Source of the DNA: Aegilops tauschii subsp. strangulata | Taxonomy: Eukaryota; Streptophyta; Magnoliopsida; Poales; Poaceae | Assembly (NCBI RefSeq): GCF_002575655.3 | Contig: NC_053037.3 | Coordinates: 255,659,135 to 255,723,134 of the forward strand | DNA length: 64,000 nucleotides | Direction: 5' to 3' | Shown here: positions 10,976 to 21,702 of the stretch, in pieces | How the letters are laid out: each line of letters starts with the position of its first letter | How positions within the stretch are numbered: the first letter of the stretch is position 1 | Notes under the pieces: model-generated | Told to the model about the DNA's origin: nothing | What the model saw: only the letters and a program-made list of their open reading frames with translations | Database searches by the model: none | Translations under genes and position numbers: made by a program

Positions 10976-12364
10976 ATGCATGCTTGTTACTAAACTTGAA
11001 TTAAATGTCATTGGTTTTGAGCACATAAAAGACTTGTATGCGCATGATCCTACTTTTGCAATTCCTTATGCCAAGTGTTTGACGCATACATCCTGGGAAC
11101 GCTATTACATCAAAGATGATTATCTTATGAGAGCTAACAAACTATGCATTCCCGACTCTTCTCTTCGTTTGTTACTTTTGCAAGAATTTCATGGAGGAGG
11201 ACTAATGGGACACTTTGGACGCGACAAGACATTCGCTACGCTCTCCAAGAGCTATTATTGGCCCAAGATGTTCCGCGACGTCTCACGCTTCACCAACAGA
11301 TGTTCGACATGTCGCAAAGCTAAGTCTACAGCTCAACCTCATGACCTTTACATGCCTCTCCCAATTCCATACCAACCATGGGAAGATATTAGCATGGATT
11401 TTGTGCTTGGTTTGCCTAGAACAAGAAATGGAAAGGATTTTGTCTTTATTGTTGTGGACCGATTCTCTAAAATGGCACATTTCATACCATGCAACAAGAT
11501 AGACGATGCTTCACATGTTGCATACTTTTTTGTAGAGAAATCTTGCGCCTACATGGAGTGCCAAAGACGATTGTCTCGAACCGCGACATCAAGTTCTTGA
11601 GTTACTTTTGGAAGACCTTATGCGCCATGCTCGGAATCAAGCTCTCGTTCTCTTTGGCATACCATCCTCAAACCGACGACCAAACGAAGGTGACGAACCA
11701 TACGCTCTCCACTCTACTATGCGTGTTGATAAAGAAGAACATCAAGGAGTGCGAGGAGTGCCTACCTATCGCCGGGTACGCCTACAATCGTACAAGATAT
11801 TCGACTACCGGCAAGTCCCCCTTCGAGGTCGTCTACGGCTTCAACCCGTATTCCCCATTGGACCTTCTTCCTCTACCACTACAAGAGCGCACCAACATGG
11901 ACGCGAGTGCACGAGTGAACTACCTCAAGAAGATGCATGAGGATACAAGGCACACCATCGAGCGACAACTACAATGACTCGCGACCAAGCTCAATGTCAA
12001 CAAGCAACCCATGATATTCAACATTGGAGATCTTGTGTGGCTACATCTTCGCAAGGACCGCTTCACCAACGAACGAAAGTCCAAACTTCTACCACAAGCC
12101 GATGGACCCTTCAAGGTGCTTGCACGCTACAACAACAACGCCTACAAGATTGACATCCCACGCGACAAGTACTCCGTGAGCGACATCTTCAACGTCAGCG
12201 TTCTATCTCCCTACCATGGTGATGAAGATTTTGATCCGAGGTCGAATCTTTCCCAAGGGAGGGGCGATCATGCAGAGCATCCCAAGGTCATCCCCATGGA
12301 CCTACCTACATCTCCCACGACACCACTTGGACCAATGACAATAGCCCATGCGAGAGCTATCTAA
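10976..12364 (+). pseudogene. pol: Integrase of A with frame into the 3' LTR, broken
   Basis: The HHCC zinc-binding part (HFGRDKTF...CSTCRKAKS) lies at about 11209-11325. The catalytic core follows, with MDFVLGL at about 11395. The second catalytic Asp is replaced (VSNRD in place of B's VSDRD) and the catalytic Glu is replaced (TDDQTKVTN in place of TDGQTEVTN), so integrase is dead even apart from the frameshift near 11525. Downstream the frame reads GPFKVLARYNNNAYKID, then crosses the LTR start at 12268 and stops at 12362-12364. No chromodomain is present. Confidence 0.78.
12253..12264 (+). other. Polypurine tract of A
   Basis: AAGGGAGGGG directly before the 3' LTR; B has the same tract at 15416-15428 (reverse). 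It primes plus-strand DNA synthesis. Confidence 0.7.
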
Positions 12365-13170
12365 AATGAGGTTAACTCTCTCCTTGTTGAACTCCCCTTT
12401 GACCCACTTGAGACAGGGCTACTACCTCAAACGGAGATGCTTTGTGTGCTTAGGTACCAAGGAACCAGCCTAGAAGAAGCTACGGTGCAAGATGGACATC
12501 AAGGACATGGAGAGGATCGGCCCAGTCCAGAACGGGCGGTACTACCGCCCACTCCAAGCGGTACTACCGCCGAACGACCGCTCTACTGGCGCTCAACCCG
12601 ACAAACTCCTATGTTCGAGCGACCCTGGTCTGGTACTACCGCCCAACCCGAGAGGCACTACCGCTAAAGCGGTACTACCACCCGATGGTCCGGTACTACC
12701 GCCCTGCCTGTGCGCAGAGAACAGGCCAAGGGCCCATGTATTCTTCCTCTCACTTACCCCTTCGTGGACTTAGACTATATATACTCCCCACCTCCTCTTA
12801 GCTAGGGTCAGCGTTGTGATAGCTCATATGTGAGATAGAGCCTCGCTCATCCATACGGATCTACTCCTCGAGAGAGACCGCGGCCCCTCTTCGAAGAAGA
12901 TCCACGTTGGATTCAAGACCCCCTCTTGGGTGGCCCCATCAAGACCTCCTCACGGAGAAGAACCGGTTACCCTATGTATCGTCCCTTGTTGATCGTGAAT
13001 AGTGTATTTCTTTGTGTTTCGAGGATCTAGCACATGTGTAATCGAATCTTGTTGGTTTGAGTGATTCTCTCGTGTTTCCCCTTGTGTTTCCCCTCGTTTT
13101 CTCCTCGTGTTCTTCGCGGGATCCGCTCCTTTCGTGAAAGATCGGCCATCTATGGTTCCACCCTACATCA
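12268..13170 (+). repeat. 3' LTR of element A
   Basis: A 903-bp LTR that begins TCATGCAGAGC (one change from TGATG) and ends CCCTACATCA, followed by the TSD TAAAC. Compared with the 5' copy it lacks about 27 bp, one unit of the palindrome cluster. Cluster at 12534-12706, TATA near 12776. Confidence 0.9.
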
Positions 13171-13175
13171 TAAAC

Positions 13176-14420
13176 TATTTGTGGTATACCTGATTTTTAC
13201 ATTATGTTTTGAAAGACAAAATGGTGTTACGGAGGGAAAGGATGGTGTTTGAATTGCTAGAACATTCACGTATAGTGAACATGCAACTAGTACATGAGTG
13301 TCGTGCTTAAATTTGGAATTATTCCGGGTTCCTTTGGCATTTTTATGCATTAATTGAGTTTCTGGGCATTTAATGTGCATAATTCAAATTCGAACTACAA
13401 GCATATGCTCCAATGCACCAAAGTTTGTTAAAAAATCACATGTGTGTCTTTGGGTGAATTTATAGGTCCCATGCAAGAAATGGGAATGAAATTCAAACAT
13501 CTGGGCGTCGTGGCTCGGCCGGAAAGATTGAGAAACTTGGTTTTTTAATTCCTATAAATCCAAAACACGCCTGAAAATCATGAAACTTGGCATGGTGTCA
13601 TGACATGGCACCAACATGGTGCGGTAATTTTTTTGGCCGAATTGGGACAAGCTTTGGTGTAAGCTTCTTACAAGCCGGAGCTTCCCTCAAGAAGGCTCAT
13701 GGTTCTGAGAGGGAGCGTGTCACCTCCGTGTGCGAAATGACATACGTACACTGCCTTCTCCCGCCTTAATTTTTGTACACTGGCAGATTAGACCAAATAG
13801 AAGTATCGTTCTAAATTTTGGACTTATTCCGGGTTCGTTTGGCCTTTTTATACATTAATTGAGTTTCTGGGCATTTAATGTGCATAATTCAAATTTGAAC
13901 TACAAGCACATGCTCCAGTGCACCAAAGTTGGTTGAAAAATCACATGTGTGTCTTTGGGTGAATTTATAGGTCCCATGCAAGAAATGGGAATGAAATTCA
14001 AACATTTGGGCGTCGTGGCTCCGCCGAAAAGATTGAGAAACTTGGTTTTTTAATTCCCGTAAATCCAAAACACACCTGAAAATCATGAAACTTGGCATGG
14101 TGTCATGACATGGCACCAACATGTTGCGGTAATTTTTTGGCCGAATTGGGACAAGCTTTGGTGTAAGCTTCTTGCAAACCAGAGCTTCCCTGAAGAAGGC
14201 TCGTGGTTCCGAGAGGGAACGTGTCACCTCCGTGTGCGAAAACGACATACGTACACTGCCTTCTCCCGCCTTAATTTTTTTTACACAGGCAGATTAGACG
14301 AAACAAAAGTATCGTGCTAAATTTTGGAATTATTTCGGGTTCGTTTGGCCTTTTTTATACATTAATTGAGTTTTTCTGCACATTTTATGTGCATAATTCA
14401 AATTTGAACTACAAGCACAT
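13176..14420. repeat. About 505-bp tandem array within CACTA F, left part
   Basis: Repeat units share CATAATTCAAAT at 13381, 13886 and 14395, a 505-509-bp period. The array continues after element E at 39842 (same landmark at 40327 and 40830), so E and B split it. Units contain an A/T-rich half and a CTTCCCTCAAGAAGGCTC-type half. The first about 130 bp (13176-13305) are unique CACTA interior. Short ORFs recur once per unit and are repeat artefacts. Confidence 0.8.
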
Positions 14421-14807
14421 TTGATGTAGGGTGGAACCCCGGATGGCTGATCTTTCACGACAAGAGCGGATCCCAACGAGGAACATGAAGAACACGAGGG
14501 GAAACACGAGGGAAAACACGAGAGAATCACTCAAACCAACTAGATTTGGTTACACATGTGCTAGATCCTCGAAACACAAAGAGATACACGATCCACGATC
14601 AACAAGGGACGATACATAGGGTAACCGATTCTTCTACATGAGGAGGTCTTGATGGGGCCACCCAAAAGGGGGTCCTGAATCCAAGGTGGATCTTCTCCGA
14701 AGAGGGGTCGCGGTCTCTCTCGAGGAGTAGACCCGTATGGATGAGCGAGGCTCTATCTCACAAATGAGCTATCACATCGCTAACCCTAGCTAGGAGGAGG
14801 GAGAGGT

Positions 14808-14817
14808 CTATTTATAG
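14808..14817 (-). promoter_or_regulatory. TATA box in the 3' LTR of B
   Basis: CTATAAATAG on the minus strand. In the 5' LTR of B the same site (about 31288-31297) reads CAATAAATAG, so the promoter that would drive the element has a changed TATA. Confidence 0.6.
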
Positions 14818-14885
14818 TTGTAGTACAAAAGGGGGCAAAGTGAAGGGGTACATGGGCCTCAGCCCGCAACTGGACATAGCCAGGG

Positions 14886-15123
14886 GCCGGACGTCCGTAA
14901 GGTATCGTTCGTCCGGTGGCTCGTGGACGTCCGGTTGTCCGGGTATCCTCAGACTTCCATAAATTACATTCTATTGAAGTGCCGACGGTCATCCGGAGAG
15001 GTTCGGTCGTTCGGGCCCTGTGAGATGTCGGACGTCCGGCCGCTGTAGCATTTGATGGCCTAGTTTCCTTGGGCTGGCGTGACCTTCAGGGGCCGGACGT
15101 CCGGTCTGGACCGGTCGTCCGGT
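14886..15123 (-). promoter_or_regulatory. Cluster of CCGGACGTCCGG palindromes in U3 of B (3' LTR)
   Basis: Several perfect or near copies of the 12-bp palindrome CCGGACGTCCGG and half-sites GGTCGTCCGG, about 70-305 bp upstream of the TATA box. This is the same position that holds GCGGTACTACCGC in A. Confidence 0.6.
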
Positions 15124-15673
15124 GGCTGTAGCTTCCGTGGCGGCTCTTCATCTTTTCCTTCGCACTTGGTGTCCTCGCCGTCTTGTCCATTGGATGTAGA
15201 TGTTCTGTGGCTTTCCTCCAAGTACCTGATCACACATAGTGTTTCCGCTTGAGGTAGCAACCATGTCTCATGTATAGAAAGTGGTAGTTCAGAAAGGAGC
15301 GAGTTCACCTTATCTTCGATAGCCTTTGATCGGGCTCTTGTCATAGGTCGAAGTGGTGTCGTGGGAGACGTAGGTAGGTCCATGGGGATGACCTTGGGAT
15401 GCTCCACATCATCTCCCCTCCCTTGGGAAAGATCCGACCTCGGATCGAAATCTTCATCACCATGGTAGGCCGAAAGATCCTTGACGTTGAAGACGTTGCT
15501 CACGTTGTACTTGTCGCGCGTGAGGTCGATCTTGTAAGCGTTGTTGTTGTAGCGTGCTAGCACCTTGAAGGGTCCATCGGCTCGTGGTTGAATTTTGGAC
15601 TTGCGTTCGTTCGGGAAGCGTTCCTTGCGAAGGTGTGGCCACACAAGATCTCCAATGTTGAATATCATGGGTT
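15060..15673 (-). pseudogene. pol: C-terminal end of B pol, encoded partly by the 3' LTR
   Basis: Continues integrase after the C insertion (TSD GCTTG at 15674-15678 and 24474-24478). It reads MIFNIGDLVWPHLRKERF, then ADGPFKVLARYNNNAYKID, then crosses the LTR boundary at 15411 and stays open to a stop at 15060, giving about 117 LTR-encoded residues including MTRARSKAIEDKVNSLL. Group A CRM elements are known to have pol extending into the 3' LTR with a CR motif; this fits that layout. No chromodomain signature is visible. The segment itself is uninterrupted, but the gene is split by C. Confidence 0.75.
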
Positions 15674-16346
15674 GCTTGTGTAACATCCCAATTTTCAATA
15701 TGGATGTTATACATAGGTCATCATATGCATAGCACATTTTATCTGCATTTTGGTTTTGATCCTAGAAATCTTAAGCAACCGAAGGACCCAAGGAGAGAGT
15801 TGGAGATTTCATAAATTTTCATATTTGAATTCTTCTCAAATTTGAAAAGAGGATCAATTTGGTTTTAATATTTTTCTCTCTGAATATTTCAATATTAAAA
15901 ATAAAAGAGAGAAGATAATATGACTTCTTCAAAAGGAGAGGAATATTGGAGGACATTTTTTAAAATCAAATAAATATTTTATTTGGATTTTATTTGTTAT
16001 TTTATTTGAATTAGAAAAATATGCATTATTTAAAATTGCATTTTTAGGCCAGAAAAATGTTCACTTTGTTCTAAATATTTTATTTAGACGGGGAATTTTT
16101 TTTTGGCATTTTTAGATTTTTTTTATATTTTATAAGAATTTTCTTTGGTGGAATTTATTAAAAAAAATCTTTTCCGCTGACTAGGCCAGAGGCCCAGCCG
16201 AGCCGGGCCGCAGCCCGCCCGCAGCGCGCTGCCTCCCTCGCCGACTCGGGACGGGAGTCCCGAGGTTCGCCGCCGTCGTCGCCGTGTCCGGCTCGGACAC
16301 GAGCCGCCGCTGCCTCCTCCCGCAAGGCAAGCCCCCCCGACCCCTT

Positions 16347-16354
16347 TATATATC
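16347..16354 (+). promoter_or_regulatory. TATA box of the 5' LTR of C
   Basis: TATATATC within a GC-rich context; the same box is at 22353-22360 in the 3' LTR. Confidence 0.6.
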
Positions 16355-16649
16355 GCCGCCCCGCCACTCTCTCCTCCCCAAGCCGCCGCGCCGCCTCCCG
16401 CACTCCACCGCGCCGCCGCCGCTCATGCTGCGCGCCGCTACCGCCGCCGCCCCGCACCAACGCCGCCGCCCACGCCGGATCCCGCCGGAGCAGCCGCCCG
16501 CCGCCGTTGACCGGCTGCCCGTTGACCGGTATAAAAACCACTCCGGTTCGCCGGTTCGCTTCGGTTTTTTTTTGGTTTTCGCTTCCTAGATCGGTTTAAT
16601 TTTTAGGGTTAGGGTTTTTTTTCCGGTTTTCTCCGATCAAATCTATTTA

Positions 16650-16725
16650 GCGAACGTTCACTCGAACGTCTCTGTTCGCGAACGTTTTCGTTCGTTTGTC
16701 TCTGATAGCGAACGTTCATTCGTTA
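16650..16725 (+). promoter_or_regulatory. GCGAACGTTC/TTCGCGAACG palindrome stretch in R-U5 of C
   Basis: Repeated (G)CGAACGTT(C) and GAACGTCT motifs with an ACGT core, 300-380 bp downstream of the TATA box. H has the counterpart at 52087-52160 and 59408-59483. Function unknown; protein-binding or RNA hairpins are possible. Confidence 0.45.
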
Positions 16726-18410
16726 GTCTTTTTCTTTTTATTTTATTTTCGGCCAGGGACCTATCTGCGATTATTTTTATCGCATATTAGCCCCTGATCT
16801 TCAAACCCTCGCAACTTCTTGCTCGTTTGTCCAAATCCAGTGAAACCAACGCCAAAATCTTGCTCTCGAACCCCTCTTTCAAGTTAATCAATTTGAACAT
16901 GGTTTTGACAAATTAAAATTTGATCGTAGTTTGAGTTCCGTAGCTCCGATTTGATTGATTCTTTTTGCAAATCGAAGCTCTTCAGTTGAACTTTCAGTTT
17001 GGACTTTCTCATCTGAGTTTTACCCTTGCATCTATACTTGAGTGCTTATGTATGCTATTGTTCGTTTGCGATAGAATTTCCGAAGTGCGAAGCGTGCTAC
17101 TACGAGTCACTAGGGTTTTCAGATCGTTAGGTGGCAAGTAACACTTTGATCATACCCCTTTATTACCCAGTTTTTATGCATTAGTTTCAACCCTCAAACA
17201 TTGCATGAGTAGGAACTGCTTAACTTGTGGGTATGGCAAGTAGATAATGAGGTAGAACCTATTATCCTTTACTGCAAACCTTGGGAGTTACTTCTACATT
17301 ATGCTTATACTATTATGCTATGCTCATAGACATGGGTTGCTTTTTGAGAGAATTCATGGAAGTTGTGAAAGACTATTGTTAACTAAGGTTTAACTTAAGG
17401 TGGCTACTTTAATACCTGGGCACCTAGGGGAATCCAGTGTTGTCCAAGGAGATCCCGGGAAATCCGCGTGATCATCCTATGGTTTGCCACCCAGGCTCAA
17501 AGGGATCATGAGATTATTCATGCTAGAAACTACCGTGTGCAGCCACAAGCCATTATGGGCTCAGGCATAGTTGAGTATGTTGTGTGACCACTTTCAGTGG
17601 TAGACTAGCAGATGTAGGGGATGTAGGTGGTACGTTCTACCCATCGAAAGAGTTAATGCTTCTGAAAGACTGTGTCTCGATCATCCGTTTCTTAAACACC
17701 ATGTAGTGCGAGAAAACCAACGGAGGAGATCGAGTCTTGTGGGGAAAAGTGCGCAAACCTCTGCAGAGTGTACACACTAATCATGGTTAGCCGTGTCCTC
17801 GGTTATGGACATCTTGAGTATCTGGTACTTGAATTATTGATTTGATCTCACCACTCTATATTAATTTTGTTGGGTTGTTAATTACTGTTTAATTAGGATT
17901 GAGATGGGGTTTCCATTCTCAGTGTTTATCAACCAATTTTGTAGTTAAATAAAACATATTCCTTTGTTGTAGGGAAAAAATTGCTTTTTGCAAAACAATA
18001 ACCATAGAGCCTCCACCATCCTTATATGCATTTAGTGTTAGCATTTATCTTGTTCATTGCTCTACAATGTTATTTTGCCAGCATATTCCACATGCTGACC
18101 CGTTTCGGGCTGCAATGTATTATGTTGCAGACTTTTCAGACGAAGAGTAATGTGCGCTCGGTCGTTGTCGTGCACTCAGCTATGCCGTTGGAGTTGATGG
18201 ACTCATTTACCTTCGATGCTTCCGCAGTTATCTTATTTAGATGGCCTTCAGCCATATTATTGTAATAAGTTCTCTTTTGAGACATTCGATGTAATAAGTG
18301 TGTGATTGCACTCTGTTATAAATCCTTCAAGTACTGTGTGTGTCAGCATTACCGATCCAGGGATGACACTTATACACAGAGATTTGACCGTTTGAGGTCA
18401 GATCGCTACA

Positions 18411-18427
18411 AGATGGTATCAGAGCCC
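18411..18427 (+). other. Primer-binding site of C
   Basis: AGATGGTATCAGAGCCC follows the LTR end; TGGTATCAGAGCC complements the 3' end of initiator-Met tRNA. Confidence 0.85.
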
Positions 18428-18516
18428 ATGCTGACTGTAGGACGCAACCACTAAGATAAGCCATAGGTCACTCTTGTCTACTCATTTTTGACTCCTCTCC
18501 ATTTTCCACTCTATAG

Positions 18517-19263
18517 ATGGCGGACCCGAGGAACATGTTTGCTCAACCGGACGAAGACACACCATTTGGACGACACTTGAAGGAAGTCACTAGGTACTTG
18601 AACATCGGAATACCAAGCATCACCGGGACCTACACCGCCACTTTACCAGAAGAGGAGCGTTGGATGATTCGAGTTCATGTTCCAGGAAGGACATTCACGC
18701 CAGTTACTGAGCCCATAGAGTTTTCCTTTGATGCACCAACCCGGAGTCTAGGAAAGAGCATGGCAGCCCACATCGCCATGGGACGCATCGGCGACGTCTA
18801 CAACAAGGATCTTAAGGACACCATCTACCAGATATGTGGGCGCCGAGATGAGCAATGTGAGATGATTAGCACCAGGAGGGACAAGTCCATTGCAGCCTTC
18901 ATCCAGGAGTTAAACCAACACATTCGCCGCCAGGAGAACCAAATGTGCGCCAGCATGATAGATCTGAAGAAGGTGATGACCAGGAACCTAGAGTTTGGAG
19001 AGGAACTCATGTCTACACGCGATGGATATGAGGAGGAAATTGTAGTGTTACTGGAGAAGAATGAAGACCTGAAGAAGAAGCTAGGAGTATTCATGGGAGA
19101 CCCCGCGCCAGGAGATGAGGACCGTCCCGGGGACTACATCATCATCGATGACACTGACTCCGACCCCGACAATAGTGATGATGATTACGAAGACGAAGCT
19201 GGAGCGGATATTATGGAGTCTTCCACCGATCAAAATTCTAGTGGACCGCCATATTATCAGTAG
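18517..19263 (+). CDS. ORF0: conserved extra protein upstream of gag in element C (248 aa), function unknown
   Basis: Intact frame starting MADPRNMFAQPDED, 90 bp after the primer-binding site and 178 bp before gag. Element H has the counterpart (243 aa, 56862-57593). The N-terminal half is globular-looking and shows no family I recognise. Residues about 125-200 are rich in charged heptad-like sequence, probably a coiled coil. The C-terminal 45 residues are very acidic and contain DYIIIDDTDSD, which resembles a SUMO-interaction motif (hydrophobic core followed by acidic residues). There is no zinc knuckle, so it is not a second nucleocapsid. It is the only intact ORF in C, although gag and RT next to it carry several stops. 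Its role is not known; particle assembly, chromatin tethering or silencing interference are guesses. Confidence 0.65.
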   Translation: MADPRNMFAQPDEDTPFGRHLKEVTRYLNIGIPSITGTYTATLPEEERWMIRVHVPGRTFTPVTEPIEFSFDAPTRSLGKSMAAHIAMGRIGDVYNKDLKDTIYQICGRRDEQCEMISTRRDKSIAAFIQELNQHIRRQENQMCASMIDLKKVMTRNLEFGEELMSTRDGYEEEIVVLLEKNEDLKKKLGVFMGDPAPGDEDRPGDYIIIDDTDSDPDNSDDDYEDEAGADIMESSTDQNSSGPPYYQ

Positions 19264-19441
19264 TACTTCCCCATGTATATAGTTGTAGTCCGAGTAGTTT
19301 GTAACGGTAGCTAGATCGATTGTATGCCCTTGTTTGAATTGAGTGGTGTGATATGATTATGTGTTTGTCTCATGTGCATATGGGTAGTGACTTCTCTTTA
19401 GACCTCATTCTATTCAAATCTCTCCCCTCTAAACCCATCAG

Positions 19442-21127
19442 ATGCCTCCAGGACGTCACACCGGATTTGCCTTCCCACCGGAGCTCACTCAGTTGATCCA
19501 ACAATAGAATGCCTTGATGCAGCTACTAGTCCAGAACCAATGCAACAACAACAACAACAACCCACCGCCACCACCTCCAGTTGATAACTTAGCCCATTTT
19601 CTGAGGTAGAATCCGCCAATGTTTTCCAGTAGCACCGAGTCGATTTTTGCTGATGACTGGCTACGCAGGATTGGAAGGGAGTTGACCATGGCAGGTTGCA
19701 CAGATGCTAAGAAGGTGTGCTTTGCCGCACACCAACTGGATGGACCCGCAGCCACATGGTGGGAGAACTACACCAGCACTTTCCCCATAGCCAATGTCAC
19801 TTGGGATCAGTTTCAGCAAGCATTCTGCACTGCACACGTCTCAACTGGATCTATGAGTGTGAAGAAGCGTGAATTTCGCAACTTACGCCAGGGAAACCGT
19901 ACTGTGGGGCAGTACATAGATGAGTTCAGTAAGTTAGCTCGCTATGCCCCAGATGATCTGGCCACAGATGCCGCGAAGCAAGAGAAGTTTATGGAAGGAC
20001 TGAATGATGAGCTGAGTATGCAGTTGATGGTAGCAACATTTGCTAACTACCAGGACTTGGTAGACAGGGCTCTTATGATTGAAGGGAAGCCACAACAGAT
20101 AGAGAGCCGCAAAAGGAAGTATGGACAGGGGAAGTACAATTCAGTAGCTCAGCAGAAGCCTCGCTTTACCCTGGACTCGGGAGGACATAACCACCATAAC
20201 CACGGAGGCCACAATCACAATGGAGGGAGTTCGCATAACCATAGTGGCCCCAAGAATGGATATGGGAATGGAGGAAGCAGCACCCAGAACCGTTCCAACC
20301 CAGCAACACCCGCTAAGAAGGATCTGAGTCATGTCACCTGTGACAAGTGCGGGAAGACTGGACACTACGCCTATGATTGTTCTGAGTTGAAGAATGGCAA
20401 CGGAAATGGAAGCTCTGGGAAGAAGCCCAATCCCTTCACCAGAGGTCAGGTGAACCACATCAACGTGGAGGAAGTTGAAGATCAGCCTGACGCAGTGATT
20501 GGTAAGTTTTTGGTTAAGTCGTTTACCGCCCTCGTTCTTTTTGACACTGGTGCATCCCATTCATACATATCAAGGGGATTTGTGGACAAGTTTAAGTTAC
20601 CCACCTTAGCCCTTAGGTCACCAATGTTAGTAAGTTCACCAGGAGCAGAGTATATGGCCAGCAGATGGTGTGATCGGTTACCCTTAACCATTGGTAGCCA
20701 TGTTTTCCCCTCCAACCTGATAATTTTGGAGTCACAAGGATTGGATATAATACTAGGCATGGATTGGCTATCGAAGTATGGAGGACACATTGACTGTGCT
20801 AGTAAGTCGATACTGCTCACCACCCCGGAGGGAAAGAGGATCAAGTATGTATTCAGGCATGCGCCAAGGAGGACCCAAGTGAATTCCCTCTCAGGAGTTG
20901 TTCAGGAGGAAGTGCCTGTTGTGAACGATTACCCGGATGTATTTCCAGAGGAACTACCAGGCATGCCGCCAGATCGAGATATAGAATTTTTGATAGAGTT
21001 GTTGCCAGGCACCGGACAAATATCGAAGAGGCCATACCGGATGCCCGCAAATGATCTGGAGGGAATTAAGAAGCAGATTAAGGAGTTATTGGAGAAAGGT
21101 TACATTCGACCAAGTTCATCACCATGG
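19442..21127 (+). pseudogene. gag: gag-protease of element C, broken
   Basis: Starts MPPGRHTGFAFPPEL, with in-frame stops at 19505-19507 and 19606-19608. The capsid domain follows (DWLRRIGRELTMAG, ATWWENYTSTF, VGQYIDEFSKLARYAPDD), then a His/Gly/Asn-rich linker and an intact zinc knuckle CDKCGKTGHYAYDC at about 20341-20382. The protease motif LFDTGASHSYIS lies at about 20538-20570, and LGMDWLSKYGG near 20760. The region downstream leads into RT. A 1-nt loss near 21127 shifts the frame. Compared with H, CAG has become TAG at 19505. Confidence 0.78.
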
Positions 21128-21702
21128 GGAGCCCAGTGCTCTTGCTTGAGAAGAAGGATGGATCTTTGAGAATGGTTGTTGATTATCGCGCATTGAATGA
21201 AGTGACAATCAAGAACAAGTACCCACTACCGATGATCAACGATTTGTTTGACCAGCTGCGAGGAGCTAAAGTATTTTCCAAGATCGATCTGCGATCAGGA
21301 TACCACCAGCTGAAAATCCGAGAGTAGGATATACCTAAGACATCTTTTACCACAAGGTACGGGCTGTATGAGTACACGGTCATGTCATTTGGATTGACTA
21401 ATGCCCCTGCCTATTTCATGAGTATGATGAATAAGGTGTTCATGGAGTTCTTGGATAAGTTTGTGGTGGTGTTCATTGATGATATTTTGGTATATCAAAG
21501 AATGAAGAGGAGAAACCCGTCAAGATTCTCGAATTTGCCAGCCGAGTTACACGCAGCAAGGTTATCAAGTTTTGCAAAGTTCAGTGGAGCCACCATACCG
21601 AGGATGAAGCCACCTGGGAACGAGAAGAAGACCACCCACACCTATTTTCTAGCCAACCCGAATCTCGAGGGCGAGATTCATCTTAGGGGGGTAGGTTTGT
21701 AA
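21124..21702 (+). pseudogene. pol: RT fragment of C fused by deletion to the chromodomain end
   Basis: RT blocks ([37 protein letters not shown], catalytic FIDDILVY near 21472) run to 21512. The next codons belong to the end of pol (in H, ...[18 protein letters not shown]). About 2.15 kb, covering the rest of RT, RNase H and integrase, is missing compared with H. The join falls in GAGGAG (21507-21512), which is present at both ends of the lost segment in H, so it is a short-homology deletion. A TAG at 21325-21327 replaces CAG, and a 1-nt loss precedes the junction. Confidence 0.82.
21682..21698 (+). other. Polypurine tract of C
   Basis: TTAGGGGGGTAGGTT directly before the 3' LTR; H has TTAAGGGGGTAGGTT. 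Confidence 0.65.

Larger units (their letters stand above)
395..13170 (+). mobile_element. Element A: CRM-clade Ty3/gypsy retrotransposon, full length but decayed
   Basis: Two LTRs (395-1331 and 12268-13170) flank a primer-binding site, a long leader, gag, protease, RT, RNase H and integrase in the Ty3/gypsy order, and a polypurine tract. The 5-bp TSD TAAAC is perfect on both sides. LTR ends of the TGATG...CATCA type, the CRM-like RT and integrase, the absence of a chromodomain and a pol frame that runs into the 3' LTR all point to the CRM clade (Cereba/Quinta/CRW-type in Triticeae); the family name is not certain. A solo LTR (K) interrupts the leader. Coding capacity is lost through stops, frameshifts and substituted catalytic residues. 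Confidence 0.82.
14422..15411 (-). repeat. 3' LTR of element B
   Basis: A 990-bp LTR; on the minus strand it starts TGATGTGGAGC and ends CCCTACATCA. It has a CCGGACGTCCGG cluster at 14886-15123 and a TATA box at 14808-14817. The coding end of pol occupies its first about 350 bp. Confidence 0.88.
15679..18410 (+). repeat. 5' LTR of element C
   Basis: A 2732-bp LTR. An A/T-rich U3 is followed by a GC-rich block with TATATATC at 16347-16354, then an ACGT-palindrome stretch (16650-16725), and a long U5. It ends CGCTACA directly before the primer-binding site. Confidence 0.88.

Noticed and set aside
16158..16589. Pro/Arg-rich ORFs in the GC-rich block of LTR C (also 22273-22529)
   Set aside because: Low-complexity translation of GC-rich R-U5 sequence, present in both LTRs and on both strands.
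18414..18427. TGGTATCAGAGCC matches considered as tRNA gene remnants
   Set aside because: They directly follow LTR ends and are primer-binding sites; no cloverleaf sequence is nearby.
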